64,000 bases of DNA from Sphingomonadales bacterium (GTDB taxonomy: Bacteria; Pseudomonadota; Alphaproteobacteria; Sphingomonadales; Sphingomonadaceae): the NCBI GenBank assembly GCA_017309275.1, contig JAFKLT010000035.1:62001-126000 (forward strand). Reading direction: 5' to 3'. Both the position numbers and the translations under genes were made by a program. The notes below the pieces were generated by a model, which was given only the letters and a program-made list of their open reading frames with translations, was not told the origin of the DNA and ran no database searches. Of the stretch, positions 10,069-18,077 are shown one piece after another. Numbering within the stretch: position 1 is the first letter of the stretch; each line of letters opens with the position of its first letter.

Positions 10069-10401
10069 ATGGCCAATCAGCTCTCCTCTTTCCGCCGCTT
10101 TCCCGCCGCTTTCGCGATCGTCGCGGCTTCGGCTCTCGCCTTCACCGGTCTGATCGCATCGACGACGCCGGCTTATGCACAGAGCGGCGACTATCGCTGC
10201 GCCGGTCTTGCCGACCAGGCCGTTACCGCCGCCGAAGGCGCGAACGCAGGCCAGAAGGCGAACGCCAAGCGCTTCGTCTCGACCGGCAAGAAGCTTTGCG
10301 AAGCCGGCAACGAACGCGCCGCAGCCAAGCAGTTCCGCGCCGCACTCAAGGTTGCCGGCGTCGCCGAAGTCGAAGCCGACAGCCAGATGGCCTCGCGCTA
10401 A
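10069..10401 (+). CDS. Small exported protein, unknown function
   Basis: 110 residues. AAAGGAACC lies about ten bases before ATG 10069, which decides the start. The first 40 residues form a Sec signal peptide (basic RRF, hydrophobic core AFAIVAASALAFTGLIAS, cleavage after AYA). The mature domain is small and alanine-rich, with two cysteines (YRCAGL and KKLCEAG) that could form a disulfide, and a short tetratricopeptide-like helix pair (NERAAAKQFRAALKVAGV). A strong hairpin terminator follows. Periplasmic location is inferred; the function is not known. Confidence 0.75.
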   Translation: MANQLSSFRRFPAAFAIVAASALAFTGLIASTTPAYAQSGDYRCAGLADQAVTAAEGANAGQKANAKRFVSTGKKLCEAGNERAAAKQFRAALKVAGVAEVEADSQMASR

Positions 10402-10460
10402 GACATACTGACACCAATCTCCGGTCCGCCCTCTCCCTCTCCAGGCGGGCCCCACTAACT

Positions 10461-10497
10461 GGGGCGGCACTCATAACGAGGCCGCCCCATTTGTTTT
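10461..10497 (+). terminator. Rho-independent terminator after the small exported protein
   Basis: Perfect 8-bp stem GGGGCGGC (10461-10468) and GCCGCCCC (10481-10488) with a 12-base loop, followed by ATTTGTTTT. It lies between the small exported gene and the stop codon of the convergent penicillin-binding protein gene. Confidence 0.75.
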
Positions 10498-10500
10498 GCG

Positions 10501-12558
10501 CTATTGCGGCGGTGTCGCCTGTGACGGCGGCGTCTGCGGCGGCCGGTCGCCGACCGGCAGGCGCAGGTCGACGCGCGTGCCGCCGATCTCGGTGCTGATC
10601 ACCGCATCGCCGTTCTTCACCTCGATACTCGTCTTGTCGGCAACCGGGATCGCTGGAATGTCGGGGATGTCGAGCGGCTGGACGGGGCCGCCCGGGTCGG
10701 TTGCGCGCGGCGACGGTGCCTTCGTCGGGATCGCCTTGCCGCTCGCCTGGATCATGAAGTCGCGCCATATCCGGGCCGGCACGCCGCCGCCGGCGATTCC
10801 GTGCGGCGAATTATCGTCGTTGCCGATCCAGATGCCGACGACCAGGCCGTTAGCATAGCCGACGAACAGCGCGTCGCGATTGTCCTGGCTGGTGCCGGTC
10901 TTGCCGAAATTGGCCTGCGGCAGCCGCGCCGCGCGCCCGGTGCCGCGATTGACCGCGGCGCGCAGCATCTGTTCGATATCGTCGTGCACGCGCGACCCGA
11001 AATGATCGGGGCCGAAGAAGAAGCTCTCGAACCACCCGGCTTCGTCTTCCTTGAAGGCGTGGGGAACGACCGGATAGCTGTTCGCCGCGACCGCCGCATA
11101 GGCGGCCGTGAGTTCGAGCAGCGTCATGCTGGAGGTGCCGAGCGCCAGGCTGGGATCGCCGCGCGCCAGCGGCGAGGTGACGCCAAGGTCGCGCGCCATG
11201 CGGATCACCTTGTCGTCGCCGACCTCGCGAAGCAGCCGCACCGCGGCGACGTTGCTGGATGTCGCAAAGGCGTCTTCCAGGCTGATCTTGTCCGAATAGG
11301 CGCCGCCGGAATTCTTGGGCTGATAGGAACCTGCCGTGATCGGCCTGTTGTCGATCATGTCCTCGGGGTTCCAGCCGTCCTTCAGCGCGGCGAGATAGAC
11401 GAACAGCTTGAAGGTCGACCCGGGCTGACGCCGTGCCTGCGTCACCCGGTTGAAGGGCGATGCGGCATAGTCGCGGCCGCCGACCATCGCGACGACTTCG
11501 CCATTCGGGCGCATCGCGACGAGCGCGACCTGCGCCTTGCCGACGCCCGCCCGCGCGGTGACGCGGCGCGCGATTCCCTGAAGCCGGGCGTCCAGCGTCG
11601 TGCGGATCGTCTGCCGCGAATAGCCGACATCGCTGAGCTTGCGGGCCTCGGGCAGCGCCCAGTCGGCGAAATAGGTGCCGGTGGGCAGGTCGTTGCGGTT
11701 GCGCACGTCGATACGCGGCGGGCGGATCGCCCGCGCCTCGGCGGGGGTGATATAGCCGGTATCGGCCATCGCCCCAACGACCAGCTTCATCCGCTTCGCC
11801 GCCAGGTCGGGGTTCTTGGTCGGCGCGAGGCGCGACGGCGCCTGAACCAGCCCGGCGAGCATCGCCGCCTGCGCGGGCGTCAGCTTTTCGGGCTGGCGCG
11901 AGAAATAATGCAGCGACGCGGCGCGCAGGCCATAGGTGTTGTCCCCGAAATAGGCGTTGGACAGATAGCGTTCGAGTATCTCGTCCTTCGACAGCCAGGC
12001 CTCGAGCCAGAAGGCGATCAGCGCCTCGCGCGCCTTGCGCCCCAGCGTGCGCTTCGGCGTCAGAAAGGTGAATTTCGCGAGCTGCTGGGTGATCGTGCTG
12101 CCGCCTTGCGGCCGTCCGCCCGACACATTCGCCCAGACCGCGCGCGCGACGCTGCGCGGATCGACGCCCCAATGGCTGTAAAAGCGCCGGTCCTCGATCG
12201 CCAGGAACGCGCCGGTCACATGTTTGGGCAGCTTCGTCACATCGACGGGCTTGTCGACGATCGCCCCCATGCGCGCGATCGGCGTGCCGTCGGACGCCAG
12301 CAGCGTGATTTCCGGCGGCGCGATCGGCTCCAGCGATTTCGACAGCGGCGCAGTCAGCGCAAGCCAGCCGACGAGCAGGATGAAGGCGATGGAAAAGATC
12401 GCGAAACCGCGCGAGATGCGGCGCGTCCATTTCCGGCGGCGCGATTCCCCGACCGGCGCATGCGCCGTCGTCCCCGGAATACCCGTTTCGGGATAAGCCA
12501 TGCCCGTCGTTTCGGGGGGCGGAGCGGCGGGTTTGCGAAATGAAAACATGCTCGGCAT
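10501..12558 (-). CDS. Class A penicillin-binding protein (bifunctional transglycosylase/transpeptidase)
   Basis: Peptidoglycan synthase of 685 residues. A cytoplasmic basic stretch (RRRKWTRRISRG) precedes one membrane anchor (FAIFSIAFILLVGWLAL, residues 51-67). The GT51 transglycosylase domain has AIEDRRFYSHWGVD and GGSTITQQLAKFTF. The transpeptidase domain has the three serine-acyltransferase motifs: PGSTFK (SxxK), SSN in FATSSNVAAV, and KTGTS. It is related to PBP1A/PBP1C, but without the long insert of typical PBP1A. The proline-rich C-terminus is probably disordered. No division operon surrounds it. Confidence 0.93.
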   Translation of the reverse strand: MPSMFSFRKPAAPPPETTGMAYPETGIPGTTAHAPVGESRRRKWTRRISRGFAIFSIAFILLVGWLALTAPLSKSLEPIAPPEITLLASDGTPIARMGAIVDKPVDVTKLPKHVTGAFLAIEDRRFYSHWGVDPRSVARAVWANVSGGRPQGGSTITQQLAKFTFLTPKRTLGRKAREALIAFWLEAWLSKDEILERYLSNAYFGDNTYGLRAASLHYFSRQPEKLTPAQAAMLAGLVQAPSRLAPTKNPDLAAKRMKLVVGAMADTGYITPAEARAIRPPRIDVRNRNDLPTGTYFADWALPEARKLSDVGYSRQTIRTTLDARLQGIARRVTARAGVGKAQVALVAMRPNGEVVAMVGGRDYAASPFNRVTQARRQPGSTFKLFVYLAALKDGWNPEDMIDNRPITAGSYQPKNSGGAYSDKISLEDAFATSSNVAAVRLLREVGDDKVIRMARDLGVTSPLARGDPSLALGTSSMTLLELTAAYAAVAANSYPVVPHAFKEDEAGWFESFFFGPDHFGSRVHDDIEQMLRAAVNRGTGRAARLPQANFGKTGTSQDNRDALFVGYANGLVVGIWIGNDDNSPHGIAGGGVPARIWRDFMIQASGKAIPTKAPSPRATDPGGPVQPLDIPDIPAIPVADKTSIEVKNGDAVISTEIGGTRVDLRLPVGDRPPQTPPSQATPPQ

Positions 12559-13337
12559 TCCGTATTACATCAGCAACACAGCATAGGCAAATGCCTTCGC
12601 CGCGTGCGATTTAGACGCGCCGATAGCGGAAATACCAGACTTCATGTGACAAGTCAATCATGCTATTGAAATAGAATGACTTTTAACAGAATTTTGACCT
12701 CCAAAAATTGGCCAGCAATCACCCAGCAATCACCGTTTTCAGGAGCGAAAAAACCTCGTGGCCACGCGCAAATCTGCTCTTCGATCGGACCTTTCCAAGA
12801 CCAATCTTGACGACTCTCTGATGGCGAAGGTCACCGGTTCAAATCCTGTAGGTTGCCTCTCATATCCTCCCTCAGTTAACCTCTCCAAGGTCGCGACAAG
12901 TACCGTGCCGTGGGTAAGAATCTGGTGCCTCTCATCAGAAAATTGGATCAGTTCAGGCTAGCACCGCCGGACAGGATCAGACGATCTAGCGATCGCCGGT
13001 ATCGCAGCGCGCAACCCCGCTGGCGCAGCTTTGGACGGCATACTCCAATTAGATCCATTTTCGGTCGCAGTTTTGGTTGCTGATTGCGGTCGATCTGTTG
13101 GAAATAGGCGCGCGCCCGTACAGTCAACTGGGCGAGTGACCGGGTTCCGCCACGTATGTCCAGGCAATTGCTAAAGGTGGTGGTACGTGCTCCAGACGCG
13201 CGTTTCCTTTGCTCGGTCACTTTTTCGCGATGCAACGCCTAGAATAATAATTGGATTATTAAATAGTAGCGCTCTGACGCGAGGCATACTTTTCAACTGC
13301 GACTCATCTTGGTCGCAACCTTGAAAAGGAACGTGAC
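12559..13337. other. Gene-poor junction with a tRNA-like T-arm
   Basis: About 780 bases with lower GC and no convincing gene. A direct repeat CAGCAATCACC occurs twice at about 12712-12734. At about 12830-12860 the sequence GGTTCAAATCC resembles the T-loop and stem of a tRNA 3' end, with one stem mismatch; no complete cloverleaf could be folded. A hairpin, TGCGAC (13298-13303) and GTCGCA (13312-13317), lies just before the lasso precursor gene. The short open frames here lack ribosome sites and family features. It separates core genes from the lasso locus and may mark an old insertion boundary. Confidence 0.45.
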
Positions 13338-13469
13338 ATGAAAACGCATGACGACATCATCGATCTCGGCGCCGCCCAGGACGAAACCCTCGGCGCGCTG
13401 CCGTCGGGCCAGCAGGACGTACAGCCCGGGGACAAGTTTATCCTCGGCGGCATCAGCGCCGACGATTGA
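13338..13469 (+). CDS. Lasso peptide precursor
   Basis: A 43-residue peptide, preceded by AAAAGGAA eight bases before ATG 13338. The leader of 18 residues is MKTHDDIIDLGAAQDETL; it contains the DLG...T-x-G pattern of alphaproteobacterial lasso leaders, with the conserved Thr at position -2. The predicted core has 25 residues, begins GALPSGQQD and ends GGISADD. Gly1 and Asp9 are placed to form a nine-residue macrolactam ring, leaving a 16-residue tail that contains a bulky Phe16 as a possible plug. The ending resembles my recollection of the sphingopyxin and sphingonodin cores. It is followed at once by the B and C maturation genes. No second precursor was found. Confidence 0.9.
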   Translation: MKTHDDIIDLGAAQDETLGALPSGQQDVQPGDKFILGGISADD

Positions 13470-14170
13470 CTGACGCGTGGCGTGCAGTCCTCGCACTGCA
13501 CGCCACCGCTCCGTCGCGCGCTTCCATGATGAATGTCATCACTTCAGCTGCCACGCATTGGTGCAGAGTCGGCGGCACCTTCGTCTTTCTGGACTTGTCC
13601 CGCGATCGCTATTTCATGCTTGAGCAAAGTGCGGCTGATCGCTTTTCCCGGATTGTCGCCGGAGCGCAAGAGGAGGGTGACAATGATTGGCTTGCCGCAC
13701 GCGGCTTGCACCATCTGGCGCCGCCGGTCGATCAATCTAGTTCCGAAAGGATCGCTCCGACCAGCAGTGTTCTCGAGGAGCCAAATCTCGAAAGGGCTTC
13801 GGCGGTTGAGACAGCCCGTTCGGTATGGGTCCTGGCCCTAGCTCAGCGGCATGTTCGGAAACTCGCTCTAATGGAAATTCTGCCTAATCTTTTGCACGGC
13901 GTGCCAGTAGCTCCGCACGTTCAACGGTCGGATGCACGCCAGGTAGCCGCGGCGTTTAAGCGAGCGCGTCACTATTTTTCCGGCATGGATGAATGCCTCA
14001 GCCGCGGCGTTGCAATGCGCCGTGTGCTGGCCGGAAAGGGGTGCGAGGCCCGGCTGGTGATCGGCGTAACTTTGCCATTCGCCGCGCATTGCTGGGTGCA
14101 GCTGGGCTCGGCGGTATTGACCGATCCGCTCGATGTGGTGACCCCCTACACACCGATATTGGTCGCCTGA
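13466..14170 (+). CDS. Lasso peptide maturation protein B: RRE plus transglutaminase-like leader peptidase
   Basis: Removes the precursor leader so that the freed Gly1 can be cyclised. The N-terminal part (residues 30-80, CRVGGTFVFLDLSRDRYFML) is a PqqD-like RiPP recognition element that binds the leader; the C-terminal part is a papain/transglutaminase-fold peptidase. Counting from TTG 13466, the triad is Cys177 (DECLSRGVAM), His208 (PFAAHCWVQL) and Asp220 (VLTDPLD). The TTG start overlaps the precursor stop; ATG 13526 is an equally plausible start that keeps both domains. The stop overlaps the C gene start (ATGA). Confidence 0.9.
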   Translation: MTDAWRAVLALHATAPSRASMMNVITSAATHWCRVGGTFVFLDLSRDRYFMLEQSAADRFSRIVAGAQEEGDNDWLAARGLHHLAPPVDQSSSERIAPTSSVLEEPNLERASAVETARSVWVLALAQRHVRKLALMEILPNLLHGVPVAPHVQRSDARQVAAAFKRARHYFSGMDECLSRGVAMRRVLAGKGCEARLVIGVTLPFAAHCWVQLGSAVLTDPLDVVTPYTPILVA

Positions 14171-15891
14171 TGCCGGGGTACTTTCGCATCGAGATTTCCG
14201 AGGCGTCGGGACAGGCTGATCGTGACAATGGCGAAGCGGACCCACCCGCCTTATCGCTTCCAGGCGCTCGGCTCTGGTGCGATCGACAGCCGCTTGCCCT
14301 GGGTGGGCATGGATATCTGATCGGCCACCTGTTCGAGCGAGGCGAAATGAGCCGCCGCGTGTTGGATCTGCATGAAACGGCGGTAACCAGAATGGCGGCG
14401 TCTAGCGGCCGGTCGCTCGTGTCCGACTATTGGGGCGGCTATGTGTCCATCTTGGCGCGGCCCGGTGGAGGTCTCGCGATATTTCGCGACCCGTCCGGGT
14501 TGTTGCCCGTCTATTACCGCGCCGATGGGGCGGGCGTCACAGCGTCGAGCGACGCTGCCGATCTCGGCAGACGTGGCGGCGTCGATTATCCGGCAGTTGC
14601 GCGGTTTCTGGCTAATGGAGGCGCGCCTAGCCGAGAAACCTGCCTCGAAGGTGTCCAGGTACTGCTTCCAGGGGAATGTCTGATCATTACTTCGGGATCG
14701 CGTCGTCTGGAAAGCTGGTGGTCACCGTGGGATTGGACGCAGGTCCCCCACAAGCGGTTCGAGGTGGCCGCCCGTAAGCTTCGCGCCGTGGCGCTCGACT
14801 GTATCGAAAGCTGGGCGTCCTGCTTTGATTCCATATTGACCGGCGTATCTGGCGGCCTCGATTCCTCGATTGTCGCCGGCGCCGCATCTCGCCGCGCCGC
14901 CGCGCTTCATTGCCTGACGATGATCGAAGACGATGCGATTGGCGATGAGCGCCGCTATGCTTCCATTCTCGCCAAGGCGATTGGCGTTCCCTTGCTTGAA
15001 GCCCACTATGACCTCGGCAAGGTTGAGATTGATCGCGCCGTGGCGCCGCACCACCCTTGGCCGCACGCGCCATTCTACATGCAGGCAATCGCGTCGGCTC
15101 ATGAAGAGCTCCGCCGCGAGCATCAAATCGATGCCTTCTTCTCGGGCAATGGCGGGGACAATATCTTCTGTGCGATCCGCAGCGCCTCGCCGTTCGTCGA
15201 TCGTTTCATGGCGCAGGGACCGCGTCACGGGCTTTTCGACACCCTGCGCGATTTGAGCGATCTGACGGGAGCCAGCGGTGCGACCATCTTGCGGCACGCC
15301 TGGGATCGCTATCGTGACTGCAGCCGGCCCGTAAAACTTCATCGCGACACTTCCGGGCTTTCTTCCGCCGCGATCGCCGAGCTGGATGTGCCGAGGCCGC
15401 CCCATCCATGGATGGAAGCGCCCGAAGGCACGCCGCCCGGCAAGGCGGCGCATGTCAGGCTGCTGGCGCGCGCGCATCGCAGCATCGAGCTGTATCCCCG
15501 CCGCTCCCATCCGCAGCATGTCGCGCCGCTCCTGTCGCAACCAATCGTCGAAACATGCCTGTCAATCCCGACATGGCAGTGGATCGAGGGCGGCAGGGAT
15601 CGCGCCGTCGCTCGGGCGGCATTCAAATCCATCGTCCCTGTGCAATTATTGCGCCGCACGTCCAAGGGCGGGCCGGGCGGCTTCATGCAGCGCATATTCC
15701 AGGCGAACGCGGAACATGCCGGCGACCTGCTGCGCACTGGCCTGCTGGCGCGGGCCGGTCTGCTCGACCTCAGGACCTTGGAAGGAGCCTCGCAGCCGAC
15801 GGTGGCGGGCTTCGAAAAGGCGCAGCGCATCCTCGCACTTTGCGCGGCGGAAAGCTGGGTTCGTTGGTGGACGGATGTTCGCGCGTCATAA
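14170..15891 (+). CDS. Lasso peptide cyclase C (asparagine synthetase-like)
   Basis: 573 residues. It activates the side chain of Asp9 of the core with ATP and closes the macrolactam on Gly1. The N-terminal glutaminase-like domain (residues 1-190) has DYWGGYVSILARPGG and RDPSGLLPVYY but no catalytic N-terminal cysteine, as in lasso cyclases. The synthetase domain carries the PP-loop SGGLDS at 227-232 and FFSGNGGDNIF, a typical pyrophosphate-binding segment. Start ATG 14170 overlaps the B stop by four bases. It ends two bases from the stop of the convergent isopeptidase gene. Confidence 0.93.
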   Translation: MPGYFRIEISEASGQADRDNGEADPPALSLPGARLWCDRQPLALGGHGYLIGHLFERGEMSRRVLDLHETAVTRMAASSGRSLVSDYWGGYVSILARPGGGLAIFRDPSGLLPVYYRADGAGVTASSDAADLGRRGGVDYPAVARFLANGGAPSRETCLEGVQVLLPGECLIITSGSRRLESWWSPWDWTQVPHKRFEVAARKLRAVALDCIESWASCFDSILTGVSGGLDSSIVAGAASRRAAALHCLTMIEDDAIGDERRYASILAKAIGVPLLEAHYDLGKVEIDRAVAPHHPWPHAPFYMQAIASAHEELRREHQIDAFFSGNGGDNIFCAIRSASPFVDRFMAQGPRHGLFDTLRDLSDLTGASGATILRHAWDRYRDCSRPVKLHRDTSGLSSAAIAELDVPRPPHPWMEAPEGTPPGKAAHVRLLARAHRSIELYPRRSHPQHVAPLLSQPIVETCLSIPTWQWIEGGRDRAVARAAFKSIVPVQLLRRTSKGGPGGFMQRIFQANAEHAGDLLRTGLLARAGLLDLRTLEGASQPTVAGFEKAQRILALCAAESWVRWWTDVRAS

Positions 15892-15893
15892 GG

Positions 15894-18077
15894 CTATCGC
15901 CGCTCGGCGCCTCGCGTCTGCACACACCTTGTTTTCCATTGCGCCGCCATTTTCGCCCAGCGGTCGAATGCGCCTCTGTCATCCAGATCCCGGTCGCGCC
16001 GATCGCGAAGCCAGAAGTCGAACCACGCCAGATTCTCTTGCATCGCGCGCAGCCGATTGGAGGGGATGTGAAACAGATGGGTCTCATCGGTGGCGGTGGT
16101 CTCGCCAGGATAGAGACTGATCTGCGCAGGAACCTTTGCTTCGCGCAGCGCGGCGTAGAAATCGATCGCTCCCGCAAAGGGAGAAGCCATTTGCTGAAGG
16201 ACCGGAGCACACGCCCTATCGGCACGGAGCGAGGGCGACAGCTGGCGATAGGCGTCGAGGTAACGACCTGAAGGTGGGCCGCCGAAGACGGCGTGATACC
16301 CGTCTTTCGGATCTGAATAGGATGCGGGTTCAAGATAATTCCCGTCCCCGCTGGAAGCAGCGCGAAACATCTCCGATTGGGTCATCGCGACATTCACCAT
16401 CTGCGATCCCCGACTGTACCCGGCAATGCCAATGCGGTCGGGATCGACAATGCCTTCGCTTGCCAACTCGGCGATCGCGTCTTCAAAACTATAGACGCCG
16501 TTGATCCAGATCAGCTCGCGCAGCTTTTCGGGACCGAGTGTGCCTGGGCCGCCCGACCATATCATATAGGCGTGCCAAAGCTCAGCCTGCTGCCGAGCCG
16601 AGGGGTCGTTCATGAGAATGACGACATATCCGCGCTCGGCGAACAGCTGAGCGGGGTAGTTCCATTGCAGATCGACGTTCGCGAAGCGCTCGTCCGCATC
16701 GCTGCCATGAGTGATGATGATCGCCGGGTAGCGACTGCTTGTCTGGTAATTGCGAGGCCAGACGATGAATCCGGTCGATCGGTAGCCGAGCCGGTTTGTC
16801 CATTGATGCGGCGTGACGCGCAACGGTGCGATCGAATCATGAGCAGCGGAGAGCGGAGCGATGGCCTGCACGCGCCCGTCTTTCGGTTCGACACGGACGA
16901 ACCGTGGCGCCTGGTTCAGCCCTTCCTCGACGCAAATGCCCCACGCGAGATCCTCGCGAAAGTCGCAGGCCGTCAAGCTGCCGGGGCGGATCAGCGACGT
17001 TGCGTGCCGACCGGTAAGCAAAACCAACCCGTACCGTGGATGCGAGGTCGTTCGCACCCCCAGCAGCGCGCTTAGCCCATCCCCCGAGAGCCAATTTCCT
17101 GCCGAACGCGGGTCGCCGATGTAATAGGGCTGGCGACCATAGTGAGTTTTTCGGCCATCGGTGTGCGTCTCCGTGAGGGCAAGCGTCCTGCCGAAACCCT
17201 CGCTTGCAAGAGTTCCGCCATTCGGGCCGCGCACCAGACCGATCGCCGGAAAACCCGAACTTTCCTGAATGGGCCGGCTGGCGTTGGTGACAAAGCTCCA
17301 GGAAAAGGTCCCGATGCCGTCGGCCCGCTCCGCATCGGATTGCTCTAACTGGTAGCGCGGCCCTTCGTCGGTCCATTCGACATGGCCGCCATAATAGAAA
17401 GCAAGCCGGTCGCCCGATGGCCGCGATGCGACCAGCCAGTCTTCGCCCGTCGCCGACCGTATGCGCAGTTCTACGATCGCCCGGACCGGCGCGCGACGCC
17501 GATTGCGCTGGCTAACCACCGCGTCGTCGATGGCAACATTGGCCGGTTCCGAACTTGGCTTTAGCGTGGCGTACCAAAGCCATTGTCCGTCGGGAGACCA
17601 GTCGTGATATAAAATCCCGATCCGGCGCGGCGCACCGCTTCGCACGGCGAACAGCGCGCCTTCGGTCTGGCCGACGGTAACCTTCGCATCGCGCACCAGC
17701 AGCGGTTTGATCGTCCCTTCGGCGTCGAGCGCATAGAGCTGAAGCTCGTCGCCCCGATCTAGCAGTAGGCTCCAGCCCGTGCCGTTCGGCAACGGTCGGA
17801 GCTGCTCTGCGCTCGCCGCGCGCAGAATCTCGCGCGAGGCGCGCGAGCGCAGGTCAAACAGATGAAGAATTGAGACGGTCTCATTCTTTTGGAGATCCGC
17901 TCGCCGTTCGAGATAGGCGAGCGACTTGCCGTCGCTCGCCAAGCTCAATTCGAACTCCGCCGGGACGGTCACCACATCTTCGAGCGTCCAGCGCCGACCT
18001 TCCTCCGCGACGGCCGTCCCGCTGTTAGCGAGACCGACCAACAGAAGAAGCGGCCATAGGCGGATGCTACCAGTCAT
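15894..18077 (-). CDS. Lasso peptide isopeptidase (prolyl-oligopeptidase family)
   Basis: Serine peptidase of 727 residues that in related clusters linearises the threaded lasso peptide by cutting its isopeptide bond. A signal peptide (WPLLLLVGLANSGTAVAEE) predicts periplasmic location. The middle is a beta-propeller-like region (residues 30-430), followed by the alpha/beta-hydrolase domain. The nucleophile is Ser555 in GIAGYSRGSQ; the histidine is at 667 or 670 in ETHLFHIPSNR. The start overlaps the 3' end of the TonB receptor gene by 11 bases, so the two are co-expressed. This is the AtxE type known from the astexin locus. Confidence 0.9.
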   Translation of the reverse strand: MTGSIRLWPLLLLVGLANSGTAVAEEGRRWTLEDVVTVPAEFELSLASDGKSLAYLERRADLQKNETVSILHLFDLRSRASREILRAASAEQLRPLPNGTGWSLLLDRGDELQLYALDAEGTIKPLLVRDAKVTVGQTEGALFAVRSGAPRRIGILYHDWSPDGQWLWYATLKPSSEPANVAIDDAVVSQRNRRRAPVRAIVELRIRSATGEDWLVASRPSGDRLAFYYGGHVEWTDEGPRYQLEQSDAERADGIGTFSWSFVTNASRPIQESSGFPAIGLVRGPNGGTLASEGFGRTLALTETHTDGRKTHYGRQPYYIGDPRSAGNWLSGDGLSALLGVRTTSHPRYGLVLLTGRHATSLIRPGSLTACDFREDLAWGICVEEGLNQAPRFVRVEPKDGRVQAIAPLSAAHDSIAPLRVTPHQWTNRLGYRSTGFIVWPRNYQTSSRYPAIIITHGSDADERFANVDLQWNYPAQLFAERGYVVILMNDPSARQQAELWHAYMIWSGGPGTLGPEKLRELIWINGVYSFEDAIAELASEGIVDPDRIGIAGYSRGSQMVNVAMTQSEMFRAASSGDGNYLEPASYSDPKDGYHAVFGGPPSGRYLDAYRQLSPSLRADRACAPVLQQMASPFAGAIDFYAALREAKVPAQISLYPGETTATDETHLFHIPSNRLRAMQENLAWFDFWLRDRRDRDLDDRGAFDRWAKMAAQWKTRCVQTRGAERR

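Noticed and set aside
10801-12543. Plus-strand open frame of 580 codons opposite the penicillin-binding protein gene
   Set aside because: Low-complexity Arg/Ala/Asp content with no motifs, while the minus strand has all penicillin-binding motifs.
12758-12961. 67-codon frame in the junction region
   Set aside because: Reads through the tRNA-like arm, has no ribosome site and no family resemblance.
12948-13235. 95-codon minus-strand frame before the lasso precursor
   Set aside because: Basic low-complexity sequence with no recognisable transposase or regulator motif.
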